From Anaerolinea sp. (GTDB lineage Bacteria; Chloroflexota; Anaerolineae; Anaerolineales; Villigracilaceae): a stretch of 64,000 nucleotides of DNA. The position numbers and the translations under genes are program-made. The notes under the pieces were generated by a model that worked only from the letters and a program-made list of their open reading frames with translations, was not told where the DNA came from and made no database searches. Every line of letters begins with the position of its first letter. Position 1 is the first letter of the stretch. Below are positions 42,180 through 49,945 of the stretch, piece by piece. The DNA lies in NCBI GenBank assembly GCA_020723805.1, contig DYID01000002.1:62001-126000 (forward strand), in the 5' to 3' direction.

Positions 42180-42533
42180 AAATACGAGAAAAAGATTCTC
42201 GACGACAATTATCCCTGAAGCAGCCGAAGATTGTCCGTTACCCGCCCTTTAAAACAGTTGTAGACTACGCCCCGCTCCGAAGCCTGACCGCGCCTACCGT
42301 ACCGCAAGATTTTGAGGTTGCACAAATTAATCTGACAAAAGATGATTGCGCTGAGTGGAGGGACGGTGAGGTTTCGTCCCGCCGACGAAGCGCGGTTGGC
42401 AGGAAACTGCGTCTCGCCTGCGGCTTTCTGCGAGCACGAAGGTCTCCGCTCGACGCAATGGTATGTCAGGTTGAATTGTTAATCTTCAAAAACCGACTCG
42501 CCGCACTAACTCTACTCACCCAAAAGGCATCCC
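42180..42533 (+). other. Non-coding stretch with a possible gene remnant
   Basis: The rest of the 584-base gap between the NifX-like and hydrolase genes has no gene with a normal start. One plus-strand frame stays open from about 42183 to 42560 and reads as protein-like sequence for about 50 residues (KIVRYPPFKTVVDYAPLRSL, then PQDFEVAQINL), beginning right at the MITE border. It could be the tail of a gene cut by the element. No family was recognised. Confidence 0.3.
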
Positions 42534-43370
42534 ATGAAGAATCCACTCGACGCCCTGATTGACCGCATGTACGCCTACAACATCGAGCCGCACCGCCTGA
42601 CGCCCGAAAAGTACGGCATCCCGTTCGATGAAGTCCGCATCCCCGCTGTGGACGGCGGCGCGCTCTACGGCTGGTGGATTGCCTCCACGCCCACCGCACC
42701 CGCGCTGATTCTCCTGCACGGCTGGGGACGCAACCTCTCGCGCACCCTGCCCTACATCGAAGCGCTGTATCCGCTCGGCTACAACCTGCTGGCGTTTGAC
42801 GCCCGCAATCACGGCAGCAGTTCGCCCGTCCAGCATCCCACCGTCGGCACGTTTTCGCAGGATGTTCTCTCGGCGGTGGCATTTCTGCGTCAGCGTGGAA
42901 TCGCTCAAATTGGGCTGGTCGGTCTCTCGGTCGGGGGCGGAGCGGTGATTAACGCCGCGGGTTGGGATAAATCCATCCGTGCTGTCGTCACCGTCGGGGC
43001 AATTTCGCATCCCGTCGCCTTGATGAAATACGAATTCAGCAAGCGGCATGTGCCAGATTTTGTAGCAACCTTCCTGCTCAACTATATGCGCCGCCGCTAC
43101 GGGCTGGACTTTGACGCGATTGCCCCCATCAACAACCTGCCCAAAGCCGAAGCCGATGTTCTCATCATTCACGGCGAAAACGACCAGACCGTGCCGCTGG
43201 CGCACGGACAGGCGCTGGCTGCGGCTGGCAAGCCCTTCGACGGCGCTCAGGGCAATAAAACCCGCCTGTGGGTCGTCCCGCAAAAGGGACACAGCGACTG
43301 CCACACCCATCCGCAGTTTTGGGAAAACGTGAGCGCCTTTTTGGGCGAAACCCTGCCCGTTTCGTCATGA
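42534..43370 (+). CDS. Alpha/beta-fold hydrolase (BAAT/acyl-esterase-like)
   Basis: A 278-residue hydrolase. LLHGWGRNLSR (about 60-70) forms the oxyanion loop, GLSVGG (Ser near 126) the nucleophile elbow, ENDQTVP (about 217) the acid and GHSDCHTHP (about 250) the catalytic His. A PFDGAQGNK stretch near 238-246 matches the DNA of a CCCTTCGAC..GCTCAGGGC repeat also seen at about 24038, so part of this loop may be repeat-derived. Its stop overlaps the start of the NTPase gene (ATGA). Confidence 0.85.
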   Translation: MKNPLDALIDRMYAYNIEPHRLTPEKYGIPFDEVRIPAVDGGALYGWWIASTPTAPALILLHGWGRNLSRTLPYIEALYPLGYNLLAFDARNHGSSSPVQHPTVGTFSQDVLSAVAFLRQRGIAQIGLVGLSVGGGAVINAAGWDKSIRAVVTVGAISHPVALMKYEFSKRHVPDFVATFLLNYMRRRYGLDFDAIAPINNLPKAEADVLIIHGENDQTVPLAHGQALAAAGKPFDGAQGNKTRLWVVPQKGHSDCHTHPQFWENVSAFLGETLPVSS

Positions 43371-43930
43371 CCTTCTACCTGCTCACCGCCCCTTCAGGCG
43401 CGGGCAAGACCACCTTTTGCGCCGCCCTCGCCGAGCAAGCCCGCGCCGCAGGCTGGGACGTGGCAGGCATCCTCTGCCCGCCCATCTTCGAGAACGGAAT
43501 CAAAACGGGCATCCTCGCCCAAAACCTCCGCACCCGCGCAACCCGCCATCTTGCCGCGCTAGCCAATCAATCTCCAATTACCAATTACCAACCCCAAATT
43601 ACCAATTACCAATCACCAATCTCCAATTACCAATTACCCCTCGGTCAATGGCTCTTTGATGCATCGGTAATAGATTGGGGCAACGAAATCTTCGCCGCCG
43701 CCCTGCCCTGTGACCTGTTCATCGTGGACGAACTTGGACCTCTCGAACTGATTCGCGGCGAAGGCTGGATGAATGCCCTCACAGCCCTGCGCCAGGGGAC
43801 GTATAAAATCGGCGTCGCCGTTGTCCGCCCCAGCCTGCTCGAAGCCGCACAGAAATTATTTCCAGAATCTCAAGTCCTTACTCTGCCACAAAGCGCATCT
43901 GAATTTTTTCTATTCGTACAAGAAGTTTGA
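43367..43930 (+). CDS. THEP1-like nucleoside triphosphatase with an in-frame repeat insertion
   Basis: A 187-residue P-loop NTPase coupled to the hydrolase upstream by ATGA. Walker A is APSGAGKTTF (about 8-17) and Walker B with the following acid is LFIVDELGPLELI (about 122-134), typical of the THEP1/DUF2478 family. Between them, about residues 66-91 read ITNYQ-type repeats because an ATTACCA array (43564-43638) lies in the gene without breaking the frame. Related proteins lack such a block. Whether the enzyme still works is unknown. Confidence 0.83.
   Translation: MTFYLLTAPSGAGKTTFCAALAEQARAAGWDVAGILCPPIFENGIKTGILAQNLRTRATRHLAALANQSPITNYQPQITNYQSPISNYQLPLGQWLFDASVIDWGNEIFAAALPCDLFIVDELGPLELIRGEGWMNALTALRQGTYKIGVAVVRPSLLEAAQKLFPESQVLTLPQSASEFFLFVQEV
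43564..43638. repeat. ATTACCA-type array inside the THEP1-like gene
   Basis: About nine units of the ATTACCA/ATCTCCA kind, about 75 bases long and thus in frame, encode repeated SPITNYQ-like residues. The same array type elsewhere lies between genes. Confidence 0.9.
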
Positions 43931-43989
43931 GTTGACCATTGACGGCGGGCGCCCCATCATCCCCAAATCAACCAACCTAATTTGATTGT

Positions 43990-44493
43990 TCATTGTTCTT
44001 CCTGTAGAGCAAGTTTGTAGACTTGTTCTACAATCTTCTCCACAGGCTGTGAAATATCCAACGTCAACGCGTTGGACGGCTCTTCGAGCGCATCGAACTG
44101 ACTTTTCAACATTTGGGGCTTCATGTAATGGTCAGTCCGTTTTTCCATGCGCTGCCAGATTAACTCATAACTGCCTTTGAGATAGACGATTTGCACGCCG
44201 TCGTTACCTTCCAGCAGGCGCTGGCGATAACGCTCTTTGAGCGCAGAACACGCCAGCACGCCGCGGCGGTTTGCTTTCAGGGTAGAGGCAATCAACTCGT
44301 GCAGGGAATCCAGCCAGGGGGCGCGGTCTTCGTCCGTGAGCGGGATACCGTTTGCCATTTTGGCGATGTTGGCGGGTGGGTGGAAGTCATCGGCGTCGAA
44401 GAAATCCCAGTCCAACTTTTGCGCCAGCGCTTTGCCGACAGCGGTCTTGCCGCTGCCCGAAACGCCCATGACGATGAAAAAACGCGTGTTCAT
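43990..44493 (-). CDS. gntK: Gluconokinase
   Basis: A 167-residue kinase that phosphorylates gluconate at O6. The start MNTRFFIVMG overlaps the stop of the upstream gene (ATGA). The P-loop GVSGSGKTAVGKAL (about 10-23), DADDFHPPANIAKM (about 35-48), LTDEDRAPWLD (about 53-63), ACSALKERYR and GSYELIWQRM are all typical of GntK. Its product, 6-phosphogluconate, enters the pentose phosphate or Entner-Doudoroff route. It is the last gene of the tatA-SDR-LarA-like operon. Confidence 0.94.
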   Translation of the reverse strand: MNTRFFIVMGVSGSGKTAVGKALAQKLDWDFFDADDFHPPANIAKMANGIPLTDEDRAPWLDSLHELIASTLKANRRGVLACSALKERYRQRLLEGNDGVQIVYLKGSYELIWQRMEKRTDHYMKPQMLKSQFDALEEPSNALTLDISQPVEKIVEQVYKLALQEEQ

Positions 44494-45737
44494 TTGAGCC
44501 TGTATAAAATCTCGCCCGCTTTGGGGACGTAGAGAATGCCTTCCTCTTCGCGGTTTTGCCATTCGGCGATGCCCACTTTGGCGGGGTCGAGATAGCCCAG
44601 GTTGAGGCGGGCGCAGTCTTCGGGCGAAATTTTGCTCGCCAGCGTGACGCGCACGTTTGGCTTTTCGATGCCATTTTCCATTACACCCGAACCGCGCAGG
44701 TGGGTGCTGTGCGCCAGCACGCCCAGCGGAATGTGCTTGAAGCGCTCCCAATCTGCGAGGAAATAATCGAGGATGTGATAGCCGACTTCGTAAATGTACT
44801 TGCCGTGAACGTGACTGACCACGTCGAGATGCGGCGCGTAAATGACCACTTCGCCGCCAACGGCAACAGCAGGTTCGAGTTTGTACATGGCTTTGGCGCC
44901 CGTCCACAGTTCATCGTACATCGGCGGGGCGGCGGAAAGGACGCGCTGGAAGGGCTTATCGCACCAGCGGATGTGACGCTGCGAGGAGAAATCCGCCGCT
45001 TCATTCCACGCCGAAACATGGTCGCCGATAAACAGCCCGCACAACCCGACGCCTTCCACTGTGAGCGCAATCAGCGTGACGGGGGTCTTGAGCCTTTGGG
45101 CGGCGGCGTGAATCATGGCGCGCACGGGCGTGTCTTTGACGCCAATCGTCCCCACCACGCCCGCCAGCGCGCCCAGCCAGTGCGTGGCGTTGATCATCTC
45201 CGCGCCAGAGATGCCGGGGAAGAGGTACTTTGCCCCGCCCGAAAATCCGACCACTTCGTGCGGGAAGGTGGGACCGAGAATGAGAATGTGGTCGTATTCC
45301 AACGCGGCTTTGTTCAGGCGGATGTCCACTCGATTGGGCAAAGACTCATGCCAGCGCGCGCCTGCAATCTGTTTGATTTCATCCTGCTCCATCGTTCCCA
45401 GCGTGACCAGCGCGGCGGGATTATCCCAGGCGTGGTTGAGCAAGCCGACATGCCTGAAGATTGTCGTCCGTTCTTCGGCGCTGATGCCCACCAGCCTGTT
45501 CAGGCTTTCATCAGAGAGCGGCGGATGTGTGCCGAGGGCGACCATGAAATCGAGTTGCTGGGTATCACGCAAAATCTCAACCAGAGTCCGAAACAAAAAC
45601 GGCAAGGGCAGAGAACGAGTATGGTCAGGAATGAGGACAAGGACGCGCTGATTCGTGAATTGACGTTCCAGGGCGCGGGTCAACGTGTTGCGTATTTCGT
45701 ATTGCGTAAGAAGAGAGTGGGATGTGAGGGAAATCAT
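44490..45737 (-). CDS. LarA-type nickel-dependent racemase/epimerase homologue
   Basis: A 415-residue protein of the lactate racemase superfamily. IPDHTRSLPLP (about 36-46) matches the DxTRP loop, ALGTHPPLSDESL (about 68-80) the GTHxP loop, and SGGAKYLFPGISG (about 170-182) holds the lysine that binds the nickel-pincer cofactor. The short N-terminus (LTQYEIRNTLTR) resembles translated ACGCAATACGAAATACGCAA repeat sequence, so its true start is uncertain. Flanked by a mannonate-type SDR and GntK, it may be a gluconate/mannonate 2-epimerase. Genes for making the cofactor (larB, larC, larE) are not in the window. Confidence 0.85.
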   Translation of the reverse strand: MISLTSHSLLTQYEIRNTLTRALERQFTNQRVLVLIPDHTRSLPLPFLFRTLVEILRDTQQLDFMVALGTHPPLSDESLNRLVGISAEERTTIFRHVGLLNHAWDNPAALVTLGTMEQDEIKQIAGARWHESLPNRVDIRLNKAALEYDHILILGPTFPHEVVGFSGGAKYLFPGISGAEMINATHWLGALAGVVGTIGVKDTPVRAMIHAAAQRLKTPVTLIALTVEGVGLCGLFIGDHVSAWNEAADFSSQRHIRWCDKPFQRVLSAAPPMYDELWTGAKAMYKLEPAVAVGGEVVIYAPHLDVVSHVHGKYIYEVGYHILDYFLADWERFKHIPLGVLAHSTHLRGSGVMENGIEKPNVRVTLASKISPEDCARLNLGYLDPAKVGIAEWQNREEEGILYVPKAGEILYRLK

Positions 45738-45805
45738 AGGTTATGCATGTGCGTAATGGGTGATTAGAGATTAGAGATTCTCCAATTACCAATTACCAGT
45801 TACCA

Positions 45806-46624
45806 TCACACCCCGCTAAACGCCGAAAACCCGCCGTCAATCGGAATCACCACGCCCGTCACGAAAGAGGCGGCAGGGGAGAGCAGCCACATCGTCGCGC
45901 CGAGCAGGTCATCGGGAGTCCCGAAGCGGTTCATGGGGGTGTGAGCCAGAATGGATTTGCCGCGCTCCGTCAGTTCGCCGGTGTCCTTATCGGTGAGCAG
46001 GAAGCGGTTCTGCTCCGTCAGGAAAAAGCCCGGCGCAATGGCGTTGACGCGAATGTTCGCCGAGTATTCCTGCGCCATGTGGACGGCGAGCCACTGCGTG
46101 AAGTTGCTCACGCCTGCCTTCGCGGCGGAATAGGCTGGGATGCGCGTCAGGGGGCGGAAGGCGTTCATCGAAGAGATGTTGAGGATGACGCCGCTTTTCT
46201 GCTGCGTCATGATTTTGCCGAAAACCTGCGAGGGCAGAATCGTCCCCATCAGGTTCAGGTCGAAGACCCAGCGCAGGGCGTCAGCGGGCAGGTCGAAGAA
46301 GGATTGCTCCGCGCTGGTGGTGGCTTGGGGTTTGTTGCCGCCCGCGCCGTTGATGAGGATATCCACACGCCCGAAGGTTTGGAGTACCGTTTGCGCGGCG
46401 GTTTCCACGCTGGCTTTGTCCAGCACGTTGCAGGCAAGACCGATTGCCCCGGCGCCCAAATCACGTGCGAGCCTTTCGGCTTTTTGCGGATTGAGGTCGA
46501 GGATGGCAACCTTTGCGCCCGCTTCGACCAGCGCCCGGCAGATTGCCGAACCCAACACACCCGCGCCCCCCGTGACGACGGCAGCCCGCCCGCGAAAATC
46601 GTACCAATCAGCAGGGGAGGGCAT
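45806..46624 (-). CDS. SDR-family oxidoreductase, D-mannonate (fructuronate reductase) type
   Basis: A 272-residue short-chain dehydrogenase. The cofactor loop is TGGAGVLGSAI (about 18-28), then NGAGGNKPQATT (about 90-101), catalytic Ser in NISSMNAF and YSAAK (Tyr-x-x-x-Lys near 166-170). The GGNxPxATT segment and PIDGGFSAFSGV end are typical of the SDR-type D-mannonate oxidoreductases found beside uronate genes. It probably reduces fructuronate to mannonate. Other sugar-acid reactions remain possible. tatA starts the operon five bases upstream. Confidence 0.85.
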   Translation of the reverse strand: MPSPADWYDFRGRAAVVTGGAGVLGSAICRALVEAGAKVAILDLNPQKAERLARDLGAGAIGLACNVLDKASVETAAQTVLQTFGRVDILINGAGGNKPQATTSAEQSFFDLPADALRWVFDLNLMGTILPSQVFGKIMTQQKSGVILNISSMNAFRPLTRIPAYSAAKAGVSNFTQWLAVHMAQEYSANIRVNAIAPGFFLTEQNRFLLTDKDTGELTERGKSILAHTPMNRFGTPDDLLGATMWLLSPAASFVTGVVIPIDGGFSAFSGV

Positions 46625-46629
46625 GATGG

Positions 46630-46797
46630 CTAACTCTTGTCAGTCTCTTCGTCCACGCCGCTGTCTTTGACGGCTTCGCGGAAGTTGCGGATGCCTGCGC
46701 CGATTTCAGCGGCGATCTTTCCAATCCGTCCTGCCCCAAAAAGCAGGATGACGATAACGAGCAGGATGACAAGTTCTGTGGGACCGAGTCGAAACAT
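46630..46797 (-). CDS. tatA: Twin-arginine translocase TatA/TatE-type subunit
   Basis: A 55-residue protein: short N-terminus, one hydrophobic helix (about 8-20), the FGAGRIGKIAAEIG hinge and amphipathic helix, then an acidic tail. AGGAG lies before ATG 46797. It heads the uronate operon on the minus strand, an unusual place. Tat substrates in this window include the sugar-binding lipoprotein, the molybdoenzyme and the Rieske protein. tatC was not seen. Confidence 0.9.
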   Translation of the reverse strand: MFRLGPTELVILLVIVILLFGAGRIGKIAAEIGAGIRNFREAVKDSGVDEETDKS

Positions 46798-46891
46798 GGG
46801 ATTTTCTCCTATTTCGTAGTGCGACATTTATGTTTTGCTGTGTGCATATTGGGGCGCGGCGTAACGCGAGTATCGCGCCACAAAAACATGC

Positions 46892-46947
46892 TTGACAGTT
46901 TGAATGAAGTGATTATAATCTTGTAAAGCGCTTTAGTAAAGCGCTTT
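46892..46947 (+). promoter_or_regulatory. Strong promoter with two tandem LacI-type operators
   Basis: TTGACA (46892-46897) and TATAAT (46914-46919) are 16 bases apart. Directly after the -10 box, two perfect palindromes AAAGCGCTTT lie at 46925-46934 and 46938-46947, spaced 13 bases centre to centre, covering the transcription start. This is the classic repression layout for the LacI-family gene that follows. The divergent tatA operon starts 95 bases away and may share control. A palindromic repeat lies between (46814-46884). Confidence 0.85.
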
Positions 46948-46975
46948 AGTAAACTTGCAAAAAAGGCATAACGAC

Positions 46976-48007
46976 ATGGCGAAGCGTCCCAATCGAGCCA
47001 CCATCAGTGATGTTGCCCAGGCAGCGGGGGTTTCCATTTCGTCTGTTTCCAACGCCATCAACGGCAAGACTGCCGCCATGACCGAAGAAACCCTGCAGCG
47101 CATTCAAGCCGCCATGCGGGAGTTGGATTACCGTCCCAGCAGTGTGGCGCGTGGATTAGCCATGCAGCGCACTGCCACGCTTGGGCTGGTCGTAACCGAA
47201 ATCGAGACGCCGCTTTTCCTGCAGGCTGTCACCCCCATCGAGCGCGAGGCGCGTCAGGCGGGTTACAGCCTGCTTTTGGTCAATGCCCGCAACGAAGAAG
47301 ATGAACGCGAAGCGGTCAACCTGCTGCTCGAAAAACAAGTGGACGGGATGATGGTCATTTCCACGTCCGACCCGCGCCAAAACGACCATTTGCATAAAGT
47401 TCAGGCAGAAGGGACGCCCGTCGCGCTCATCAACCGCGCCGATGTATCTCCCGAATTCGATCAGATCAATTGGGACAATATGACTGGCGTGAAAGACTTG
47501 GTGAGACACTTCGCAGGTCTGGGTCATCGCCGCATCGCCATTTTGGTGGGACCGGTCAACCGCCGCAGTACGCAGGAACGTTTGCAGGGATACCGCGCCG
47601 GCTTGGAAGCCAGTTTGCTTCCTTTTGATGAAGATCTAGTGCGCCCTGGCGATTACACCGCTACTCCCGAAGACTGGAAAAACTCCATCGAAGAACTTTT
47701 GGCACTGGCTTCCCCTCCCACCGCCATCATTGCATCCGATGATATTGTGGCGGCGGTGGTGATTCGCGCGCTTCAAGAGATGGGGAAATCCATCCCCGGC
47801 GATGTTGCCGTGGCGGGCATTGACGACCAGCCGTTCTCGCAATATCTGGGGCTGACCACCATGCAGCTGCCCGTCGCCGAAGCGGGCAGGCAGGCAATCA
47901 ATCTGCTGCTCGAGAGAATCCATCATCCAGAAAAGCAAGCGAAACACATTCTTCTTCCCTGTCCACTGGTGATACGCGATACCTGTGGGGGAAACAAGGC
48001 AGGCTAA
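46976..48007 (+). CDS. LacI-family transcriptional repressor of the glycan locus
   Basis: A 343-residue regulator starting MAKRPNRATISDVAQAAGVS, with the HTH at about 8-30 (TISDVAQAAGVSISSVSNAIN) and hinge helix RPSSVARGLA. The periplasmic-binding-protein-like sugar domain covers about 65-335, including ASDDIVAAVVIRALQEMG. The double operator in its own promoter shows self-control. It begins the run nagB-nagA-GH4-... and probably responds to an amino sugar phosphate or uronate. Confidence 0.94.
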   Translation: MAKRPNRATISDVAQAAGVSISSVSNAINGKTAAMTEETLQRIQAAMRELDYRPSSVARGLAMQRTATLGLVVTEIETPLFLQAVTPIEREARQAGYSLLLVNARNEEDEREAVNLLLEKQVDGMMVISTSDPRQNDHLHKVQAEGTPVALINRADVSPEFDQINWDNMTGVKDLVRHFAGLGHRRIAILVGPVNRRSTQERLQGYRAGLEASLLPFDEDLVRPGDYTATPEDWKNSIEELLALASPPTAIIASDDIVAAVVIRALQEMGKSIPGDVAVAGIDDQPFSQYLGLTTMQLPVAEAGRQAINLLLERIHHPEKQAKHILLPCPLVIRDTCGGNKAG

Positions 48008-48009
48008 CC

Positions 48010-48780
48010 ATGACCGTTTTGCAGACGCTCGTGTTCGATGAACTTTCCGTTGAAGTGTATCCCGACAGCCGCGCCATGGGATACGCCGCCGCGCAGGTCG
48101 CCGCACAAATCATCCGCGAGGCAGTTGCGGCGCGCGGCATTGCCAATATCATCCTCGCTACGGGAAATTCGCAGTTGGAATTTCTCAAAGCCCTGCGCGC
48201 TCTTCCCGATATTCCCTGGCAGGCGGTCAACGCCTTTCACATGGACGAGTACGTTCATCTGCCGCCCGGACATCCCGCCGGTTTTCCACTCACCCTGCGC
48301 CGCAACATCATTGACCATGTGCAGATTGGCAACTTCTTCCCCGTCCCAGGGCTGGCTTCGGACCTCGATGAAGCCTGCCGCGGCTACGAGGCGCTTCTGC
48401 GTGCTCATCCGGCAGACCTGTGCTGTTTGGGCATTGGCGAAAACGGACATCTTGCCTTCAATGAGCCTTTCGACGCCGATTTCCAAGACCCGCGCTGGGT
48501 AAAAGTCATCAGCCTCACCGAAACCAGCCGCCGCCAGCAGGTGGGAGAAGGTCACTTTGCCAGCGTGGAAGAAACACCCACGCACGCCATTACGCTCACC
48601 ATTCCCGCGCTTTTAGCCGCCAGGCGCATCCTTGCCATCGCCCCCGAAACACGCAAAGCGGACATCGTCTATCGTACCCTGCACGATGAAATTGGCACGG
48701 CATGTCCCGCTACTGTTTTACGGAAGACCGCGCACGCCCGCCTCTTTTTGGATGCCGACTCTGCGGCAAAAATTCTGTAG
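48010..48780 (+). CDS. nagB: Glucosamine-6-phosphate deaminase
   Basis: A 256-residue enzyme turning glucosamine-6-phosphate into fructose-6-phosphate and ammonia. AFHMDEYVHL (75-84) holds the catalytic Asp/Glu pair and GIGENGHLAFNEP (141-153) the active-site His loop, both hallmark NagB motifs. It starts two bases after lacI-family stop. nagA follows seven bases later. Length matches short NagB forms without the allosteric C-terminal extension. Confidence 0.95.
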   Translation: MTVLQTLVFDELSVEVYPDSRAMGYAAAQVAAQIIREAVAARGIANIILATGNSQLEFLKALRALPDIPWQAVNAFHMDEYVHLPPGHPAGFPLTLRRNIIDHVQIGNFFPVPGLASDLDEACRGYEALLRAHPADLCCLGIGENGHLAFNEPFDADFQDPRWVKVISLTETSRRQQVGEGHFASVEETPTHAITLTIPALLAARRILAIAPETRKADIVYRTLHDEIGTACPATVLRKTAHARLFLDADSAAKIL

Positions 48781-48787
48781 CCAAAAT

Positions 48788-49945
48788 ATGTCCACCCTGC
48801 AAATTCTCGGCGCGACTCTGCTGACCCCCGAAGCGGTTCTGCCGGACCATTCTCTTCTCATCGAGAACGGACGGATTGCTTCGATTTCCAGCACGCCCCT
48901 CGAAAGCGATGCGCCGACCTTGAACGCGCGCGGCTTTACCGTCATCCCCGGTCTGATTGACATTCACACCCACGGCGGCAATGGTGCAGACGTGATGGAT
49001 GCCACGCCTGAAGCCATTTACACGATTGCGCGCTTCCTCGCCCGGCACGGCGTAACCTCGTACCTGCCGACCACCATCACCGCCTCGCCCGAAGCCACCC
49101 GCAAGGCGATTGCGAATCTGCGCGGTCTGCCCCAACCTGAAGACGGCGCACAGCACCTCGGCGTTCATCTTGAAGGTCCGTATCTCTGCCATGAACAGCG
49201 CGGCGCGCAGCCCGAAGCGCACCTGCGTAACCCCGACCCCGCCGAGTACACCGATTGGTTTGAAGACGATTTGGTTCGCTTGATTACGCTTGCGCCCGAA
49301 CTCGAAGGCGCAGAAGAACTCATCCGCCAGGCGATTGCCCATGGGGTAGAAATTGCCCTCGGTCACACCGCCGCCGATGAAGCAACTGCGCGTAACGCCA
49401 TCAACCTCGGCGTGCGCCAAGCCACGCACATCTTCAGCGGCATGCCCGCTTTTCATCACCGCCTGCTCAACGTCCTCGCGGTGGCACTGACCGATGACCG
49501 CCTCTACGCCCAAGCGATTGTGGATGGAATTCACATCCACCCCGACGTGGTGCGGATGCTGACCCGCGTCAAAACGCCCCGCCGCCTGATCCTGATTAGC
49601 GACTCGATCCGCGCCGCAGGCTTGGGCGACGGCGAATACGACCTCGGCGGTGAGACAGTGCGCGTGCAAAACGGAATCACCCGCCGCGCCTACGACGGCG
49701 GACTGGCTGGTTCCACGCTGACGCTGGACGCCGCGCTCCGCAACGTGATGAAGTTCTCCAACCTGTCCCTCGCCGAAGCCCTGCCGATGGCAACCAGCGT
49801 CCCTGCCGAAGCGATGGGTTGGAGCGGACGCAAAGGCGTCATCCGCATGGGCGCAGATGCCGACCTCGTTTTCCTCGACGATCAATTCAACGTTTGCCTG
49901 ACGATGGTGAATGGGCGCGTTGTGTACCAAACTCAGGAGTTTTAA
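48788..49945 (+). CDS. nagA: N-acetylglucosamine-6-phosphate deacetylase
   Basis: A 385-residue amidohydrolase-fold enzyme. The metal-binding IDIHTHGGNG (about 57-66), HLEGPYL (metal Glu near 124), GHTAADEAT (His near 191) and the ATHIFSGMPAFHHR segment (about 210-223) are as expected, and ISDSIRAAG holds the catalytic Asp near 270. It removes the acetyl group before NagB acts. Its stop overlaps the next start (TAATG). Confidence 0.95.
   Translation: MSTLQILGATLLTPEAVLPDHSLLIENGRIASISSTPLESDAPTLNARGFTVIPGLIDIHTHGGNGADVMDATPEAIYTIARFLARHGVTSYLPTTITASPEATRKAIANLRGLPQPEDGAQHLGVHLEGPYLCHEQRGAQPEAHLRNPDPAEYTDWFEDDLVRLITLAPELEGAEELIRQAIAHGVEIALGHTAADEATARNAINLGVRQATHIFSGMPAFHHRLLNVLAVALTDDRLYAQAIVDGIHIHPDVVRMLTRVKTPRRLILISDSIRAAGLGDGEYDLGGETVRVQNGITRRAYDGGLAGSTLTLDAALRNVMKFSNLSLAEALPMATSVPAEAMGWSGRKGVIRMGADADLVFLDDQFNVCLTMVNGRVVYQTQEF

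Noticed and set aside
48710-49930. Minus-strand open frame of 406 codons, and similar ones at 49996-51240, 52094-53218 and 56604-57974
   Set aside because: These lie opposite nagA, GH4 and binding-protein genes and show typical shadow composition.
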